Counted from the stretch's first letter, positions 1 through 6,964 are shown. The stretch: DNA of 8,408 nucleotides from an uncultured Chlorobiota bacterium (GCA_946481475.1 CAMLOB010000142.1:1-8408), one strand, 5' to 3'. Notes: generated by a model not told the origin, from the letters alone. Program-made: numbers and translations.

Positions 1-3000
1 AAGGTCCAGGCGCTCCGCGGCGTGTCGCTGCAGGTCGACGAGGGAGAGATCGTCCGCCACGTCCGGTGCGCTCTCATTGCGAAGGGCTGCGACTTCAATG
101 CCGTTGGTCGGCGCACCCCATGCGATCAGCCAGCCCCCGTCAAACCCGACGACGGCGGGAGCCATTTTCATCCAGTCGCGGTCAATCGTGCGGGGAGCCG
201 AAAGCGTCAGCGGCGTTGCAAGCGCGATCGCGGCAGAATCCGGCTTGCCCGCGATATGAAGGGCCTGAACCGTTCCCAGATCGTTCGTATCCAGCCGCTG
301 CCAGACGACCAGCAAGGCTTCCCCGTCCCGCACCCGCGCCACGGCTGGCAAGATATTATGCGCCAGCCGCCGCGAAAGCCCCACCACCCGCGCCGTATCC
401 GCAACAGAAGAAACCAGAAACTCTTCCCCCCACCCGCTGCCCGGCGTATACCGCCGCAGCCACACCGCCGAATCCCTCTCGACAACCGTCACCTGATAAC
501 CGGGGTCTGTTTCGCTTGCCGTGTTCTCGCTCCGCACCGCGTTGTTGTAGGCAACGCCAAGACCGGATACGCCGGAGGGCAGCGGGGTGATCCTGTAAAG
601 CCCGCCTTCGCCCGGCCTGTGCCAGTCGAGATCAACCAGGTCATTGTAGGCGACGGTATCCTGCCACGCCCGCCCGACGCGCTCGATGATGCAGGAATCG
701 CTTAAATCCGCGCCCGCATTGCGCAGGCGCAGCACGGGCTTGCGGACATCAATATATCCGAGCGGTGTGCGGGTGCGCGGAATGGGTGTGGTGAGGGAAT
801 CGCCCGTTTCCTTGTCAATCCAGATCGTATCGTTGACCAGCGTGTCCATCGGCCATGTGCGTTTGTTCAGGATGCAGATGTAATGCACCCCCGGTCTGGT
901 CGCCGTCGCGTCCCCGGCACCGGGGAGGAAGTGGGACAGTTCCACATAGGTCGAATCCCGCGCATCCACGGCGGTGCTGTCCAGAAACGTGCCGCCTGCG
1001 CCCAGACTGTAGCGTTTTGCCTGCCGCACATAGAGCGTATCGACCAGCGGGAAATCGGCGAATATCTGGCGCGTGTCGTTGACGCTCATCTGCTCTGCAT
1101 TGAAGACCAGATTCTTCCATCCGATCAGCGTGTCGATCTTCCTGATCTCGGCAATGGTTTCCTCGATCGCGTTGAACCGCGCCTTGAATCCCACCCACAT
1201 GTGCGGCGTGAATTCGTTGACGTTGTTCGGATGCGTGAGGACGGCATAGTCTGGCAGATTGGCGACGTAAACATCGAGCGCGGAATCAGTATAGGAGAGG
1301 GGATTGAACGTGAAGTAATCCGTGGGCGGCAGCGGCCCGAACTCGAACCCGTTGTAATTGAAATCCGAAAACCACACCCCGTCCGCACCGGAAAGCATGG
1401 TGATCCAGATATTCTTGCGAATGATGTTCGGCGGCGGCGGATCGAAGTTCAGGCGGCGTTCGGAAAGCGTGCCGTTGATCTTCATGTTCCCGTGTACCTG
1501 CACATTACCGTAAACCGGAAAGGCTGGCGCAAAGCGGCGGAACTTGAATTTTGCGACATCAATCGCCCGGACGGTATTCGTGCCGTCATTGCCACAGACG
1601 AGACTGCCGGGGTCTACCGCATCAAGGTAGCGGAACTGTGCGGTCTCGCTGATATACTTGCGGTAATCCTCCATCGTATTGTAGCGGAGATACGCGCCGT
1701 ACCACGCGGAATCGGCGGCCAGACCGGCCATGCGGGCGGTGTCGGCCACCAGTTCCGGCAGGGGGAAGCCTGCGTACCACTGCGGCGCGTAGTTGTGGAT
1801 CAGTTTTAACCGCGTCGTATCCATGTCCCCGGAAATCAGACGGAAGCTGTCAAAGTCCAGCACGGGATTGGCGAAGACCTGCCATGTCCGGCCCTGCTCG
1901 GCCAGCAAGTCCTGCAACTTCGAGGAGAGGACGCCCCATACCTGCTGGAAGATAAAATCGTCCCCCTCGTCTTTCAGGCTGATCCGCCAGAGGAGACTGT
2001 CAAACCGGGGTTCGCCGACCATATCGGCAATCTCGGCCCGCAGGATGGAATCCATGCCGCCGCGCTTGACCACGTCGAAGAGATGGCGGTTAAAGCTGCT
2101 GCGCAGGAAACGAACGGGTACAACCCCGGTGGAATAGAGCTTGTAGGAAAAATCCATGCCCAGATCACGTTCCCGGCTCGCCGTGTTCAGCGTTCCCCAG
2201 ATGGAGTCGCACGTCGCGGCATTCTCCCCGATCATATCACCCCAGTGGCCGCGCGGCACAGGACGCACCGTGTCCATCCGGTAGAGGCTGCCGAACGCGC
2301 GGAACCCTCCGGTAATCGTGTCCGCGCCTTCATAGAGGGCGCGGGTGATGGCAAAGGTGTCGAACCTCTCGTAGAAATTACACTTGCAGTTGCACGGGCT
2401 GTTTTGCCCGACCGTATCGCGGCGGTAGAGGACGGCGTAGGCGATAGTGTCGCCCGGTGCTGCATAGGCCGCCAAGGTGTCCACGTCTGTCCAGATAGCA
2501 ACGGAAAGGCGCACAAACAGGGAGGAGTCCGCCAGTCCCTGCGCCACGTAGTAGGCACTGTCGCCACCGAAAGCGGCTTCCTCTCCGTAAAGCGGTTTCC
2601 CGGCAATGAGCGTATCGGAACCTGTTCGGGGAAGCTCTGTGTAGAGGATAAAACCGCGCTGATCGACGGAATCAAGGTTGCCGTAACGCAAAGCAAGATA
2701 CGCCACATGGAAACTCGCGGCTTTACCCGCATAATGCAGGATGGAGGTCGCCCGTTCAATCAGGTTGCTGAAGGTCTTTTCCTCCATCACGATCGGGAAG
2801 TTCTTCTGGTCGGCATAGTAGAACAGCAGGCTGTCCCGCCGTTCATGGTCGCCGTTGGGCGTGTACATCTGCCGGATCATGTCGGCAACGGTCGCGCCGT
2901 AATAGCGTCCACGGTCGATGCCCAGATAGGTCTGCCCGATATAGGGATAGAAGATCGAGTGCGCGCCCACGACAAAGGTGGAATCATATCCCTCCCAAGG

Positions 3001-3093
3001 CGGTGCCTCTTCCTGTTGCGCCTGTGCGGTCAGTGTCAAAAGAGCGAGTAGAAGCAACGATGCCACACTGCATCGTGAAAGCTGTATCGTCAT
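1..3093 (-). CDS. Large secreted protein of unknown function, C-terminus beyond the window
   Basis: One minus-strand frame is open without a stop from an ATG at 3093 to the left edge: 1031 residues, 5' end complete, 3' end missing. The start is supported by GGAGG 8 nt upstream and by a clear signal peptide (residues 1 to about 25: basic/polar start, Leu-rich core, then AQA-QQ), so the protein is exported. I recognise no family with certainty. Residues about 300-680 read like a (beta/alpha) barrel: a D375-E376 motif after a Trp-containing strand resembles the 'DEP' strand of some glycoside hydrolases, and a hydrophobic strand near 562-577 contains GADGVWF. Residues about 870-1031 look like BNR/propeller-type strands rich in Trp and Asp. 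A C-x-C-x-C cluster sits at 234/236/238. It follows the T9SS-type gene by 45 bp, so they probably form one operon, and a T9SS sorting domain may lie past the edge. The glycosidase idea is inference only; the reading frame itself is solid. Confidence 0.88.
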   Translation of the reverse strand, partial: MTIQLSRCSVASLLLLALLTLTAQAQQEEAPPWEGYDSTFVVGAHSIFYPYIGQTYLGIDRGRYYGATVADMIRQMYTPNGDHERRDSLLFYYADQKNFPIVMEEKTFSNLIERATSILHYAGKAASFHVAYLALRYGNLDSVDQRGFILYTELPRTGSDTLIAGKPLYGEEAAFGGDSAYYVAQGLADSSLFVRLSVAIWTDVDTLAAYAAPGDTIAYAVLYRRDTVGQNSPCNCKCNFYERFDTFAITRALYEGADTITGGFRAFGSLYRMDTVRPVPRGHWGDMIGENAATCDSIWGTLNTASRERDLGMDFSYKLYSTGVVPVRFLRSSFNRHLFDVVKRGGMDSILRAEIADMVGEPRFDSLLWRISLKDEGDDFIFQQVWGVLSSKLQDLLAEQGRTWQVFANPVLDFDSFRLISGDMDTTRLKLIHNYAPQWYAGFPLPELVADTARMAGLAADSAWYGAYLRYNTMEDYRKYISETAQFRYLDAVDPGSLVCGNDGTNTVRAIDVAKFKFRRFAPAFPVYGNVQVHGNMKINGTLSERRLNFDPPPPNIIRKNIWITMLSGADGVWFSDFNYNGFEFGPLPPTDYFTFNPLSYTDSALDVYVANLPDYAVLTHPNNVNEFTPHMWVGFKARFNAIEETIAEIRKIDTLIGWKNLVFNAEQMSVNDTRQIFADFPLVDTLYVRQAKRYSLGAGGTFLDSTAVDARDSTYVELSHFLPGAGDATATRPGVHYICILNKRTWPMDTLVNDTIWIDKETGDSLTTPIPRTRTPLGYIDVRKPVLRLRNAGADLSDSCIIERVGRAWQDTVAYNDLVDLDWHRPGEGGLYRITPLPSGVSGLGVAYNNAVRSENTASETDPGYQVTVVERDSAVWLRRYTPGSGWGEEFLVSSVADTARVVGLSRRLAHNILPAVARVRDGEALLVVWQRLDTNDLGTVQALHIAGKPDSAAIALATPLTLSAPRTIDRDWMKMAPAVVGFDGGWLIAWGAPTNGIEVAALRNESAPDVADDLSLVDLQRHAAERLDL

Positions 3094-3138
3094 GAGAGGA
3101 GCCTCCGTAAAGATTTACAGGGAATAGTGTTCAGGACA
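3080..3138 (-). promoter_or_regulatory. Short intergenic spacer with Shine-Dalgarno of the downstream gene
   Basis: The 45-bp gap between the stop of the upstream secreted-protein gene and the next ATG contains GGAGG on the minus strand, 8 nt before the start at 3093. No terminator hairpin is visible, which supports cotranscription of the two genes. Confidence 0.6.
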
Positions 3139-4926
3139 TTATCGTTGCAAAAGAATGGTTGCCGTATCTGTGGTTTTCCCGATGGTGACGGCAATATGAT
3201 AGGTGCCGTTCGGCAGACGTTCTCCGGCAGTCCAGAGAATGCCGCCGTCAGCAGCACGGGCGGTCGTTGCAATCACCTCCTTGCCGAGGTTGTCGGTCAC
3301 GCGGATCGTTGCCCGGTCTCCCTCACGCCATGCCGCCGGATTCCACTGCACCGTTACTTCGTTGGCGGACGGGTTGGGAAAAGCTTCAAGCTGAAGAGAG
3401 GACTTTTCTATGGCTGGTTCATGCTCCGGCACGGAGACGGTGGAAGAACAACGGCTGACATAGCGTTCATGGGGCAACCGCCGGAACGTTCCTGTCACAC
3501 GGATCGAAAGATTGCTCTTGAGAAACGAAACCGTGCCGGGTGAAAAGTACTGGCTGACCGCCCATGTCGTCTCCCCGCTGCCGTCGATGTCGCCGAGGTT
3601 CGCAACATCGCGGGGATCGCTCCCGTTCAGGCGGTAGTATCCATCGGCAATGGAATCGAAAACAACGCCCGTGTTATAGCAGAGAAAAAACGGCGGCGTC
3701 CACGCCCAGATTTCCCGGAACCCGTCGATGTCATCGTTGACATCGCCGAGGTCGTAAAAGACCTTGCCCAGATCGCCGAACCCGTCATGAATGGCATTCG
3801 TCGTCGGCACCGCCGCCCACGGGCTGGAAAAATCGCCCACCGTTTCGGACACCCGCGCTCCCGGCTCCGCCACCCAGACAAGAAAACGCTGCTCCGCCCC
3901 GCGCCCGGCCAAACAGACGACATCCAGCACATCATCCGCCGTCACGTCCATCAGCCGGATGGACTTTCCATTAACCGGGGCAAAGTCAATCACCTCGATA
4001 TTGGTCGAGTCAGGAAAGAGTTGCCCTTTCTCGCCATAGACAACAGTGATCTGCCCTGTCTCTGCCGTGCCGGCATCATGCGAGAGCACAAGATCGGGCG
4101 CATCGTCACAGTCCACGTCAACCAGCTTATCCAGCAGGCTTCCGACAGGCGGAATCCACCACCGCCAGCCCGATACACGCGCAACTTCATCCCGGCCCCA
4201 ACGCCTTCCGGTATGCCCCAAATAGCACTGAACCGCCGCAATCGTGACGGGTTCTCCTTCTTCACCCCACGCCCGGCCCGCGCAAAACTGGACGAACAGG
4301 TCATCTGTGCCGGACATGTCAATATCTCCGCTGAATCCCTCGCAGATCACCAAGGCCGCCGCAGCGCCAATTGCCAGTCTGGTCGTGTCCGAAACGCTAT
4401 ATCCGCCACGCGCCTGTCCCCAGAATACCACCAGAGAAGAAATGGAAAATCCCCGCGTGTTGTGAAAGCTCGAATCGTTGTACAGGCGCACCTGACAGGC
4501 AAGATCAAGGTATCCATCCTTATCCCAGTCTCCATGTGCAACATAGCGGGTGGAAGAGACTTCTTCGGACAATCCAATGCGCTGTCCGCTTTCTAATGCG
4601 GGCAAGCCTTCGGGAACGCCGTAGTACAAGAGCAGTTCTTCCGGGCCTCGAACAATGCCGAAATCGCTGACGGTCGTATCAGTGCGCTTTCGGGAGACAA
4701 TCCAGTCGTTCAGTCCGTCGCCGTTGCAATCGCCGACGGGGTGGATTTCCGCGCCGAAGTCCTCGTCAATACCCTCTCGCCCGCTCATCTGCCCGAAGAG
4801 CGTGAAGACACCCGCCCCTTGCAGAGGGTCAACGCGGCGGGGTTGCGCGCTTAACGGCTCCGTTGCAAAGGCGGAGAGGAAAAGGAAAAGACTCGCGGCA
4901 AGCACCGCATGTTTGAAGGTTCCCAT
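3139..4926 (-). CDS. Secreted FG-GAP/VCBS-repeat beta-propeller protein with T9SS type A sorting domain
   Basis: This 595-residue protein is predicted to be exported and then carried across the outer membrane by the type IX secretion system. Residues 1-28 form a signal peptide (hydrophobic core 7-20, end near LSAQ). Seven Asp-rich FG-GAP/VCBS-type motifs follow, near residues 65-74, 132-141, 200-209, 269-278, 326-335, 394-405 and 445-454. This number suits a seven-bladed integrin-alpha-like propeller whose D-x-D/N-x-D-G loops usually bind calcium. Several copies lack the usual Gly (VDVDCDDAPD, MDVTADDVLD). Residues about 513-595 match the T9SS type A sorting domain: FPNPSANEVTV, then DNLGKEV, then LPNGTYHIAV and a short basic end. 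Such proteins are cleaved there and anchored to the surface or released. The ligand and any enzymatic role are unknown. No strong ribosome binding site is seen before the ATG at 4926, but the signal peptide fits that start. It is first in an apparent two-gene operon. Confidence 0.9.
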   Translation of the reverse strand: MGTFKHAVLAASLFLFLSAFATEPLSAQPRRVDPLQGAGVFTLFGQMSGREGIDEDFGAEIHPVGDCNGDGLNDWIVSRKRTDTTVSDFGIVRGPEELLLYYGVPEGLPALESGQRIGLSEEVSSTRYVAHGDWDKDGYLDLACQVRLYNDSSFHNTRGFSISSLVVFWGQARGGYSVSDTTRLAIGAAAALVICEGFSGDIDMSGTDDLFVQFCAGRAWGEEGEPVTIAAVQCYLGHTGRRWGRDEVARVSGWRWWIPPVGSLLDKLVDVDCDDAPDLVLSHDAGTAETGQITVVYGEKGQLFPDSTNIEVIDFAPVNGKSIRLMDVTADDVLDVVCLAGRGAEQRFLVWVAEPGARVSETVGDFSSPWAAVPTTNAIHDGFGDLGKVFYDLGDVNDDIDGFREIWAWTPPFFLCYNTGVVFDSIADGYYRLNGSDPRDVANLGDIDGSGETTWAVSQYFSPGTVSFLKSNLSIRVTGTFRRLPHERYVSRCSSTVSVPEHEPAIEKSSLQLEAFPNPSANEVTVQWNPAAWREGDRATIRVTDNLGKEVIATTARAADGGILWTAGERLPNGTYHIAVTIGKTTDTATILLQR

Positions 4927-4948
4927 TATTCCAGCCGTGAAAAATTCC

Positions 4949-4970
4949 AGAAGGTTTCAATGCACCTTCT
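4949..4970. repeat. Perfect 7-bp inverted repeat in the leader of the secreted-protein operon
   Basis: AGAAGGT (4949-4955) and ACCTTCT (4964-4970) are perfect reverse complements around an 8-nt loop, starting 23 bp upstream of the ATG at 4926. It could form a hairpin in the leader mRNA of the minus-strand operon or be a protein-binding site. There is no U-tract after it, so it is not an obvious terminator. Confidence 0.5.
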
Positions 4971-5029
4971 ACAAACACTTGCACAGGGGAAAAGTTAGCG
5001 GGGTGAAGACACGCCGATAAAATAGCCAA

Positions 5030-5049
5030 TTGTTGGTGATAACCAACAA
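5030..5049. promoter_or_regulatory. Candidate operator: perfect 8-bp inverted repeat between divergent genes
   Basis: TTGTTGGT (5030-5037) and ACCAACAA (5042-5049) are exact reverse complements separated by GATA, forming a 20-bp near-palindrome 33 bp upstream of the XRE regulator start. XRE repressors commonly bind such dyads next to their own gene. On the minus strand the repeat overlaps a possible -35 (TTGGTT), followed after 16 nt by a -10-like TATTTT. Binding here could therefore also control the secreted-protein operon. The dyad is seen directly; its function is inferred. Confidence 0.6.
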
Positions 5050-5082
5050 CTCTTTTCAACGCCGGGCAATACTTTCTTTCCC

Positions 5083-5325
5083 GTGAAAGAAGACATCGCT
5101 TCCGCCTTCGGCTCCGTGCTGCGCCAGATTCGTATTGACCGGGGACTTTCCCAGCAGGAAGTCTCCTTCAGGACGGATATTGACCGATCCTTCCTCTCCC
5201 AACTGGAAACAGGACGCCAGCTCCCCACACTCCTCACCCTCTTCCGCCTCGCCGACGCCTTCAACATCAAACCCTCCACCATCCTCCAGCGCGTCGAAAA
5301 ATCAATCAACAACACCACACCCTAA
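5083..5325 (+). CDS. Small XRE-family helix-turn-helix transcriptional regulator
   Basis: This 80-residue protein is almost entirely one Cro/CI-type HTH domain (about residues 7-68). The sequence has the usual order: helix 1 with LRQIRIDRGLSQQEV, then the recognition-helix region DRSFLSQLETGRQLPTL, then LFRLADAFNIKPSTIL. There is no second domain, so it probably acts as a dimeric DNA-binding protein, similar in size to phage Cro-like and restriction-modification controller proteins. The start is GTG at 5083. It is the only usual start codon after the in-frame stop at 5023, and no strong Shine-Dalgarno precedes it. The gene diverges from the secreted-protein operon and has a dyad 33 bp upstream that it may bind. 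The coding strand is markedly C-rich and G-poor toward the 3' end. Its target genes are not known; autoregulation is the most likely role. Confidence 0.85.
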   Translation: MKEDIASAFGSVLRQIRIDRGLSQQEVSFRTDIDRSFLSQLETGRQLPTLLTLFRLADAFNIKPSTILQRVEKSINNTTP

Positions 5326-5396
5326 ACCCAACCTCATACCACAGTTGCCTTCTCCCCCAACCTCTGCTATCATCATTCATAGCCTTAAACGACATA

Positions 5397-5422
5397 CGTA
5401 ACCCCGGCGTAACCCGAACAGA
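5397..5422 (+). repeat. Tandem 11-bp element, copy A (CGTAACCCCGG then CGTAACCCGAA)
   Basis: Two adjacent 11-bp units occupy 5397-5407 and 5408-5418 and are followed by CAGA. The same arrangement recurs at 5629-5655. Candidate roles are arm-type integrase or excisionase binding sites, or a regulator binding array. Confidence 0.6.
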
Positions 5423-5628
5423 ATCCCCACTCTCCACAGGTCATGCCAAGACGTTGAAATCTAAAGAAAGTCACGTGTCAAAAAAGGCTGAGCTATTTCC
5501 TTTTTCAGGAAAAACCCTACGTTGATAATGGTCATTGACTGACGGCAATGAAGATAGATAGCCGCTGAAAACATTATGTTTTTGAGATTATCCGATGTAG
5601 TCGTGCGATCATGGAAATAGCTCTTTGA

Positions 5629-5655
5629 TGTAACCCCGGTGCAACCCCGGACAGA
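5629..5655 (+). repeat. Tandem 11-bp element, copy B (TGTAACCCCGG then TGCAACCCCGG), next to integrase start
   Basis: Two adjacent 11-bp units (5629-5639 and 5640-5650) are followed by ACAGA, matching the layout at 5397-5422. Copy B ends just before the integrase Shine-Dalgarno, so a protein bound here could block or modulate integrase transcription or translation. Confidence 0.6.
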
Positions 5656-5656
5656 C

Positions 5657-5663
5657 AAGGAGG
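5657..5663 (+). promoter_or_regulatory. Strong Shine-Dalgarno of the integrase
   Basis: AAGGAGG lies 7 nt before the ATG at 5671 and fixes that start codon. Confidence 0.8.
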
Positions 5664-5670
5664 ATACCCC

Positions 5671-6867
5671 ATGAGCAAGAAAATCAACTTTACGAAAACG
5701 ACTTTACTGTCTCTGAAACCCACGACATCCGGCAAGCGGCTGGTGGTGTGGGATACGAAAGTGCAAGGGCTGCAATGCAGGATTACGGATAAAGGTGTTG
5801 CAACATTCAGTCTCTACCGCCGCCTGAAAAACGGGCGGTCTGTCCGTATTACGTTGGGCAAGCTGTCTGACATCAGCGTGGAACAGGCGCGGGATCAGGC
5901 CACGCTCCTGAATGCAGAGATTGCCAAGGGCAAAGACCCTGCCCGGTTGCGTCAGGAGAAGAGAGAGGAAATGACGTTTCAGGAACTGTTCGATGAATAC
6001 TTCCACAGCTACGCCAAGGCGCATAAAAAGACATGGGCAGGGGATGAATGTCGGTATCGCCTGTATCTGGCAAAGCCTTTGGGAAAGAAAAAGTTGTCGG
6101 ACATTCGCCGTGCCGACTTTGTGGCTCTCTATAATCATCTTTGCCGCCAACCAAGCCCCCTGAACAAGACCGCGTTCAGGATTGGCACGGCAAACCGGAT
6201 ATTGAGAACGGCTGGCGGCATATTCAAGTGGGCTGTGAGGATGGGGTACTGTCAGGAAAACCCTGTGCGCGGCGTCACGCAACACCCGGATAAAAGCAGG
6301 GATCGGTTCTTGCAGCCGGAAGAATTCTCAAGGTTCTTTGAGGCTCTGCAACAGGAAAAGAACCTTGATGTCCGAGACTATGTTCTGCTGTCGTTGTACA
6401 CTGGCGCGCGTCAGGGAAACATTCTAACGATGCGCTGGGAGGAGATTTCCGTTCAGCAAAAAATCTGGCGCATTCCTGTGAGCAAGAACGGGGAACCTGT
6501 CGTCGTGCCATTGATTGAGGAAGCCCTTGCGATCTTGCAAGAAAGAAGGAAGAAGGCGAGCGATTTTGTTTTTCCTGCCAATACAAAATCCGGATATATG
6601 CAACCTCCCCGCAAACAGTGGAAAGCTATTCTCAAACGCGCAAAGATTAGGAACCTCCGTCTGCATGATCTGCGCCGGACGATGGGAAGCTGGCAAGCGA
6701 TTACCGGGAGCAGTCTTTCGGTGATCGGTAAATCACTGGGGCATAAGTCGCAAGCGGCAACGGCGATCTATGCGCGTCTGCACCTTGACCCGGTGAGGAA
6801 GTCGATGGAGACGGCAACGGCAGCTATGTTCACGGCTGCACAACAGGGAGAAAATGACACCATTTAA
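5671..6867 (+). CDS. P4-type tyrosine recombinase / site-specific integrase
   Basis: This 398-residue integrase catalyses strand exchange between an element's attP and a chromosomal attB, using a tyrosine nucleophile. Residues about 1-95 resemble the arm-type DNA-binding domain of P4-like integrases (DUF4102 type: WDTKVQGLQCRI, then LGKLSDISVEQAR, then GKDPA). Residues about 100-205 form the SAM-like core-binding domain. Residues about 212-385 are the catalytic domain. All catalytic positions are visible: R247 (GARQGN), K272 (VSKNG), H332 and R335 (LHDLRR), H358 (LGHKS) and Y367 (IYARL). Length and residues are normal for the family, so it is probably active. The ATG is supported by AAGGAGG 7 nt upstream. 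It ends 97 bp from the 3' end of tRNA-Ser, the usual position for an integrase that uses a tRNA as attB. Its DNA looks less GC-rich than the flanking genes, consistent with horizontal acquisition. I see no excisionase gene beside it. Confidence 0.95.
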   Translation: MSKKINFTKTTLLSLKPTTSGKRLVVWDTKVQGLQCRITDKGVATFSLYRRLKNGRSVRITLGKLSDISVEQARDQATLLNAEIAKGKDPARLRQEKREEMTFQELFDEYFHSYAKAHKKTWAGDECRYRLYLAKPLGKKKLSDIRRADFVALYNHLCRQPSPLNKTAFRIGTANRILRTAGGIFKWAVRMGYCQENPVRGVTQHPDKSRDRFLQPEEFSRFFEALQQEKNLDVRDYVLLSLYTGARQGNILTMRWEEISVQQKIWRIPVSKNGEPVVVPLIEEALAILQERRKKASDFVFPANTKSGYMQPPRKQWKAILKRAKIRNLRLHDLRRTMGSWQAITGSSLSVIGKSLGHKSQAATAIYARLHLDPVRKSMETATAAMFTAAQQGENDTI

Positions 6868-6885
6868 GCCCACAAAACACATGAA

Positions 6886-6907
6886 ATGTTGTGCATATGT
6901 TGTGCAC
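6886..6907 (+). repeat. Tandem 11-bp repeat between integrase and tRNA
   Basis: ATGTTGTGCAT (6886-6896) is followed directly by ATGTTGTGCAC (6897-6907), differing only in the last base. The second unit also forms the palindrome TTGTGCACAA (6900-6909). Its position between int and the tRNA attachment site suits an integrase arm-type or accessory factor site; this is inference. Confidence 0.55.
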
Positions 6908-6940
6908 AAAAAAAGCCCGGTCGCAAAACCGGGCTTTTTT
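6908..6940. terminator. Symmetrical, probably bidirectional rho-independent terminator
   Basis: GCCCGG (6915-6920) pairs with CCGGGC (6929-6934) around an 8-nt loop. A-tract 6908-6914 faces T-tract 6935-6940, so either strand gives a stable GC stem followed by a U-run. It lies between the convergent integrase and tRNA-Ser genes and can end transcripts from both. Confidence 0.88.
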
Positions 6941-6964
6941 CTATGCTTTGCAGCGTTTTTGAAG

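Larger units (their letters stand above)
5326..5670. other. 345-bp non-coding region upstream of the integrase
   Basis: I see no credible gene here. The left part (5326-5390) continues the C-rich, G-poor plus strand of the preceding gene; the rest is more AT-rich than the flanks. It contains two copies of a tandem 11-bp element (5397-5418 and 5629-5650). There is also a small dyad TCATTG/CAATGA (5532-5537 and 5546-5551) and a 6-bp hairpin TTTCCT/AGGAAA (5496-5512). The integrase promoter should lie here, but no convincing -35/-10 pair was found. No terminator for the upstream regulator gene is evident. Confidence 0.5.

Noticed and set aside
22..705. Plus-strand frame of 227 codons and other plus-strand frames between 1 and 3051
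   Set aside because: They overlap the uninterrupted minus-strand frame, which has a signal peptide, a Shine-Dalgarno and normal protein composition. The plus-strand products are Arg/Pro/His-rich without domains.
3787..4596. Plus-strand frame of 269 codons opposite the propeller gene
   Set aside because: Low-complexity basic translation antisense to a gene with clear FG-GAP motifs and a T9SS domain.
4868..4880. GCGGAGAGG match to the tRNA-Ser 3' end, as a possible second att site
   Set aside because: Only 9 bases match, and it lies inside the signal-peptide coding region of the propeller gene; too short to be an att repeat.
5135..5401. Ser/Pro-rich 88-codon frame overlapping the XRE gene
   Set aside because: It is the +1 frame of the C-rich regulator gene; its composition is a by-product of C-rich codons, and the HTH frame is clearly real.
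5496..5512. TTTCCT/AGGAAA hairpin as a terminator of the XRE gene
   Set aside because: The stem is short and AT-rich, lies about 170 bp after the stop and has no U-tract.
5461..5658. Minus-strand 65-codon frame in the integrase leader
   Set aside because: It begins at a TTG within the integrase ribosome binding site, has no Shine-Dalgarno or domain, and crosses the repeat elements.
5704..6285. Minus-strand 193-codon frame inside the integrase
   Set aside because: Antisense shadow of a complete tyrosine recombinase.
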